A DNA stretch of 64,000 nucleotides, from the NCBI GenBank assembly GCA_024663395.1, contig JANFAH010000013.1, positions 1,393,008 to 1,457,007 of the forward strand. Direction: 5' to 3'. Each line of letters opens with the position of its first letter. The stretch's first letter is position 1. Below are positions 59,198 to 64,000 of the stretch, in pieces. The stretch is from Pisolithus tinctorius (Eukaryota; Basidiomycota; Agaricomycetes; Boletales; Pisolithaceae). A program made the position numbers and the translations under genes. The notes under the pieces were generated by a model that worked only from the letters and a program-made list of their open reading frames with translations, made no database searches and was not told the DNA's origin.

Positions 59198-62100
59198 GCA
59201 CGCGTCACGTAATGTAAGTCATGCTGGATAACCAAGTTATGCTCCGTTCACTGCGTAGCCCAGGCTATATGAACTTCATGGTAAGCCTCGAACATCTCGA
59301 TCGAATGAAATCTGCTTGATAAGAGACAATACATAATGTACTAAGCCAGGCATCCTAATAACCTGTCCGGATACACGGTACAACGCCGTGCTCAGCGCTA
59401 TGGAATAATATAAATAAATGAGTTGTATACTCCGCCCTCCACCACCATGGACGATTATACGCTCCCGACACCATCACAATTACTTTCTCTCTCGTGAAGT
59501 TCTTCATATACAGCAGCACGCCCCTTTCATTCGACGTGAACTCCATCTAACCCGCGCAAAGGAAGATCCGTTACGACATGCAACGAAGGACGGCGATTTT
59601 CGTGATCGTCGCTGTATGTATAATGAAGAACCGGCTCACCTGCGTGTCCGTCCTCACGTGTCCATCCTAATTTCTTGTTCTTTCACTAGACTCTGACGTC
59701 AACGCCATGAGTCCGATCACCGGGTTGGTCTGAATGAGGCCTGGATGGGTCAGAGATCACTGATGGATCTGGGGCCCCAGACGAGGCAAAGAGGGAGGGG
59801 AGGGCGAGAGCATGACACGTACCAAGCCAGCTACATCACTGGCGACGCCAGCCCACTGACTTCGGCATCAGATACAATTATGCCAGCTCTGGGCTTACAC
59901 TATGCCCCACTCACATTCCGTGAGCCACCTAAAAGTCACCCTTTCCGTTCTATAGTACGTACTCACATCTTAAGACCCGGCTCTCGTGCTTGGCATACCT
60001 CGGTTGAGAACAAAATTGATAGAAATTGGGAGATCATCATTTCCTTGGTGATTGGAGGTGACGATGGTACTGAGTGGTGTGAAAACCTTGTGCGTCTTTG
60101 GGGTGAGATCCGGATAAGAACTTCGAAAACGAAGAACGGCAGCCGTAGGGAAGACATTCTTGATTTGTGACTGTGAGAAGATGCGGACCGAAAAACTGTG
60201 GAATCGTGTGAATGGATGGGCAAATATGAAAGGATGCTCACGTCAAAATGGCCAGCTTGCCCTCCGTAGACGCTCCCAGACGCCCCTACGTGTGACGTGG
60301 TTTATTCGAAGTCCTTGCCTGCTCGCCACGTGTTAGTATATGAATTATGATTTTACTCTTACATAGTTCTGCCGGCGAATCAACTAACAATCCACTTGCA
60401 TTGTTCCCGTTGTACCTACCATGTTAGCCCCCAGACAGAGAAAACAAAGACTACGTAGAAATAAGCTGGCGAAGATGGCCCTACGGCAGCCAGTGCGGAG
60501 TACACTCCTTGATTACCTAAAACATATTCTTCTCTTTCCTGCTGGACAGGTCATCGTCGATGGCGCAGACGCTTCTGTTTGACCGCAGTCGCTATCATAC
60601 TTCTACCTTGGCGCAATTTCCTTGGTTGAATGAGTTGCCAACAGCGTCTTCTTGACGTATTGGTGGCCTCCCCGTGGGGCATGAACATTGTATCCGGAGA
60701 TATGGGGTGAACGGCATCCGCATTGGTCCCTGTTTCCTTTAGTGACGTACCATACCATCTCCTCCGCCTCATCTCTATTATATGCGTGGTAAACAAGCCG
60801 AAAAACAAGCAGACGATCAGTTCGATGAGTGGGAGGCCGCGTTCAACGCCTGGGCCATTATATATCAAGAACCTGCGCAGTCGCCCTCTCAAGGGGTCTA
60901 CCGGTACGAACGGTGTGTCGCGTTCACATTCTTGGTGGTGGGGTCCCCACTGGAGGATCTCGCGCATGGGCGAGATGGGTCAAGAGCGGGGTTGAGAGTG
61001 CTGTGATCTCGTCGACGAGACAATCATGCCGCGCGGTGGGATAGTAGTGGATGCATTGACGCAAAGAGATGAGGAGGTGGAATGAACAGGATCAAGTGAA
61101 TGCGTCTCTCAAAGGACAGTGGGTGGTGGATATGGGATTAGGACGTGTGCTGGGGGTGTTAATGGGTGTGTCTGACCTTGTGGATGAATAGGTCACCGGG
61201 TCTCCCAGGAATCATAGTTGTCCTACTTGCACTTCCCTGGCGTTATCCTTGTCTATACACCCGGCTCCCTGGCTTTGCATGGTCGAATTATTCGCGTTTA
61301 GCTCGTCGAGTCAGCATCTGCGTCCGAAATGGCGCGCCGAGTCGCCGACCCCTGCGAAACTTTTACCTAATAAAATGCACCACCTCTGTGACGGTACAAC
61401 GGTAGTTTACAACTGCTGTCTACACCTACACCTATAAACCAATGCCTCGGTAGTCTGGATACCAGATCCATCTAATGAGTGAAAGCAACTCCATAGATAG
61501 GCTGGCATCCAGACTATGTCGGTGGTTTGTGGGTGTGCCTCTGCTCGAGGGGCTTGACCTCGGAAAACACATCCCACATCATTGAATGGAGTGGCTGGCC
61601 AAACAACGATTTACGCGACGACTTCTGCATTTCAATTTTCGCTCAGCTCCAAAATGGTATGCGTACTTCATCCGATGCTGATCGTCAACAATCTTGTCAA
61701 CAGTGATAGCCCGGGAGAGCTACCTGCCAAATTCTGGAGGTCCTGGAGAGGAGGTCATAATCAGTTAGTTCAAGTTGTCGCGTCCGTGCAGGTGGAAGTA
61801 CGGCACTGATCCGATAGGTCTCACACCCTATTGGCCTCGAGGACGCTCCATCGTACCATTGGAACCTCCGGGCGGCCATGAGCAGCTAGAGAACCTGAGC
61901 GAGAATGCACGATCAGTAACAACCCTCCCAGTGAGTGTCTCTCTGCGAAAACCCCAGCCGTGTGGTGCAGCTTTGCTCTCGGACGCTCTTATATTGACGT
62001 TGGCCAAGAGGATGCAAAGACTGAAAGGGCTTGTAACACTGTTCAATCATGTAATAGGTTTGAGGTTCCCGCGATCAGTCTACCTAAAAACTCACCTTCT

Positions 62101-62858
62101 CTCAGAAAAGTTTTCCAATATGGTATGACAGCAAGGATGTCCGGGTCCGTGGTTCCCCCTTTTAATTTAACTCTCGAGCCATCCCGTGGTAACCGGCACA
62201 TACACAGGTCGGATAGGCCTCTCCAAGTGGCGCATTTCCTCTAATTCCGCTTATTAATCTGCGGAGTCATTGTGTTTTACAATTCTCGATCGCTTCCAAA
62301 GTGCCAAACATGTGCCTGACCCTGTGCGTCTCTAATGCTATTCCAAATGGCGCATGTCGGGCGAACCAAGGGTACTTACTGATCCTTGCCATTTGGGAGG
62401 CGACATAGTTCACATCAGTTAGGTCACACTTCCAATTCCCTGACCAGATTCTTCGATACTAATGTTTTCTTGAGACAATCAATGCCCTCATGGAACGAAA
62501 GCCCTTCGCCAAATAACAGCTGTTCTTTTCCGTTTTCCCTTGTTTTTGCAAGTCCAATTTAGGAAGTAGCTTCTTTATGCTCTTTTAGCTATTTATGAGC
62601 TGATGCCTTGGAGTGTATGTAAGCGAGTTCTCCTGATCATCATCACTCCGCGTTGAGCCAAGCCACGGCTAAATGAAGCCGGAATAATACTGTGCGCAAT
62701 TCATGCCCGCTGCAATGCTGTGCCGATCTTCTGGCCTCTGACCTCCGATCACATCTAGATTCATTCTGTAGCACATGAGAAGAAGCTATAAGAGAAAGCA
62801 GCACGGCTGGCACCTGCATATCAAAGCCAATCTGTTTGCGTGCCTGTCAACTCCTGGG
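59198..62858. other. Long stretch without a supported gene, holding part of zinc-finger block B
   Basis: The frame at 59745-60170 (141 codons) and others lack motifs. 60828-60925 is related to 46893-46990. A near-perfect inverted repeat with 15-base arms (61451-61465 and 61502-61516, one mismatch) could form a hairpin with a 36-base loop. Nothing else is supportable. Confidence 0.45.
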
Positions 62859-63331
62859 ACATGTCACCCGAGGATAATGAGACACCCCAGCACTACGCTG
62901 GTCCAGCAACTAGGTGCGTCGACTCTATGGGTCAGGCTCCTTCTCTGACAGAGATGGAGGTAGTGTATCCTACACTCTAGCCGGTGCTATTGACCCGCCC
63001 CCAACCTCAAACAGCCCCACTGTATGTGTGTTCTGAGTCGTGTATGTTGGGGGGATATTAACTTCTTTGAACCTTACAGAACCAGTTTAGTAATTGTCCA
63101 CGTCGAGTTTGTCGTTACAATCGAGACGGCAAGGAATGCGGGCAGCCTATCACCTGCGGTACTGCACCAGGACACTTCAGGACAATACACGGAATCAGGG
63201 GCATGTCCCGAAAAGTAGAGATTAGCTGCAAGTGGCCGAAGTGTGGCGCCAAGGCTCAGAGGCACAGCTTCATGCGACACGTCCGCAACGTCCACTTGGC
63301 GCATGGGGAGAGAACGAATCACCAAGACTGA
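62859..63331 (+). CDS. Small C2H2-type zinc-finger protein, copy B
   Basis: The supported exon is 63080-63331 (83 codons plus stop) after the acceptor CTTACAG. It encodes NNCP-like text NCPRRVC, then RDGKECGQPITCG and GHFRTIHGIRGM (first finger-like unit) and CKWPKCGAKAQRHSFMRHVRNVH, written here in part as CKWPKCG..HSFMRHVRNVH, of C-x4-C-x11-H-x4-H form. A probable first exon begins at 62859 (MSPEDNETPQHYAGPATR), matching the DMSSQDHG stretch of copy A, but its join to the second exon is unresolved. Nucleic-acid binding is inferred from the fingers. Confidence 0.6.
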
Positions 63332-64000
63332 ATTTTGGTGTTTTTGAGTCATGAGGAGTGGAAAGGCTCGTGCAGGCTGGAGGAAGCCCTGTCAAACTTC
63401 CACCACTTGCTGACCCTAAATGTCTAACTGTCGATAGTCGCAGGCCTCGTCGGGGATTACGTACATACTATTGTACCACCACGTCATTCCACGGCTCTTT
63501 TTCCTGAGTTGTGATGCCCACACCTGGAAGGTAAGCTTTCCGTTCTATTCGCTCAGTTACTCTGTCGAGAAACCACTGCGTCGGACCATTCGTGTCTGAG
63601 ACCTGAGCCCTCTTAAACATGGTGAGGCCCAACCAATCGAGCATGGCTCCGCCTATGCAGCCCTGCAAGTTCTAGCAACTTGGGAGCCAGGCCTGTACTG
63701 GTATCAGGCGTACAGCTGAGCCAGCCTAACCGAAGAGGGTACACGACTCACCACCCCGCCGCCCATGTAGCCGAACTTAACCATTAACTAATTGAAATTA
63801 GTGAGTTAATATCATTCCGAATTTATGCACCGCGTACGGAGGTGCATCCGGGCACAGGCGGAGAAACTGAATATGCTTTACCTCATGGGGAGGTTTCTGG
63901 AAGACTCAGACTTGATGACAATACCCATATACATAGATGGATGGGGGTAAGGACTCTGTGGCAGACAAAAATACTTATTTCCGCATGTACAACAAAGTAT
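63332..64000. other. Window end, nothing supportable
   Basis: A 66-codon minus frame at 63468-63668 has no recognised features. No repeat or RNA gene is seen. Confidence 0.4.

Overview
The window reads as a repeat-rich piece of a mushroom-forming basidiomycete (Agaricomycetes) genome. Genes are cut by many short GT..AG introns of about 45-70 bases. The families seen are typical of that group: KDZ transposase with a CxC2 zinc cluster, a TET/JBP-like dioxygenase, a TPR-HET protein, a DUF6570-type Helitron, chromodomain Gypsy elements and a MARVEL membrane protein. Species cannot be named from the sequence.

Layout. 0.4-2.3 kb: a decayed ferric reductase. 3.8-7.1 kb: an internally deleted Gypsy element (element 1) with both LTRs. 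8.2-10.4 kb: an intact 12-exon cytochrome P450. 10.7-11.7 kb: a broken TPR-repeat gene. 12.8-13.6 kb: an intact five-exon MARVEL-type membrane protein on the minus strand. 15.8-25.0 kb: a segmental duplication. Each copy carries an unidentified repeat family (R1) followed by BUD32, the kinase of the KEOPS tRNA-modification complex. The downstream BUD32 is intact and the upstream one is dead. The upstream copy also holds a 1.7 kb broken TPR-HET gene missing from the other. Two more R1 copies lie at 20.7-22.0 kb and, inverted, at 28.8-30.3 kb. 26.8-27.3 kb is a double foldback element.

30.5-46.7 kb is a dense mobile-element island: a 217 bp MITE-like element, a 3'-truncated KDZ transposase (minus), a divergently placed gene with three in-frame TGA codons, an intact 589-residue gene of unknown function, and a TET/JBP-like 2-oxoglutarate/iron dioxygenase remnant (minus). 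A roughly 1.2 kb tandem array with GGGCCC cores then runs to within bases of the start codon of a Helitron that encodes a Y2 HUH Rep protein and a PIF1 helicase. 47.8-48.3 kb and 62.9-63.3 kb hold two related small C2H2 zinc-finger genes in related blocks. 49.4-59.2 kb is a full-length minus-strand Gypsy element (element 2) with near-identical LTRs, a perfect five-base target duplication (GATAC) and an extra reading frame downstream of integrase.

A thread through the window is the form of gene death. Most premature stops are TGA where CGA is expected, which points to C-to-T change at methylated CpG or a RIP-like process. The P450, the MARVEL protein, the downstream BUD32 and the unknown gene at 35.8-37.9 kb escape it. 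Host genes form no operon and seem functionally unrelated; the link between KDZ, TET/JBP and neighbouring genes is the one plausible functional grouping. All exon models come from reading splice signals and frame by eye.
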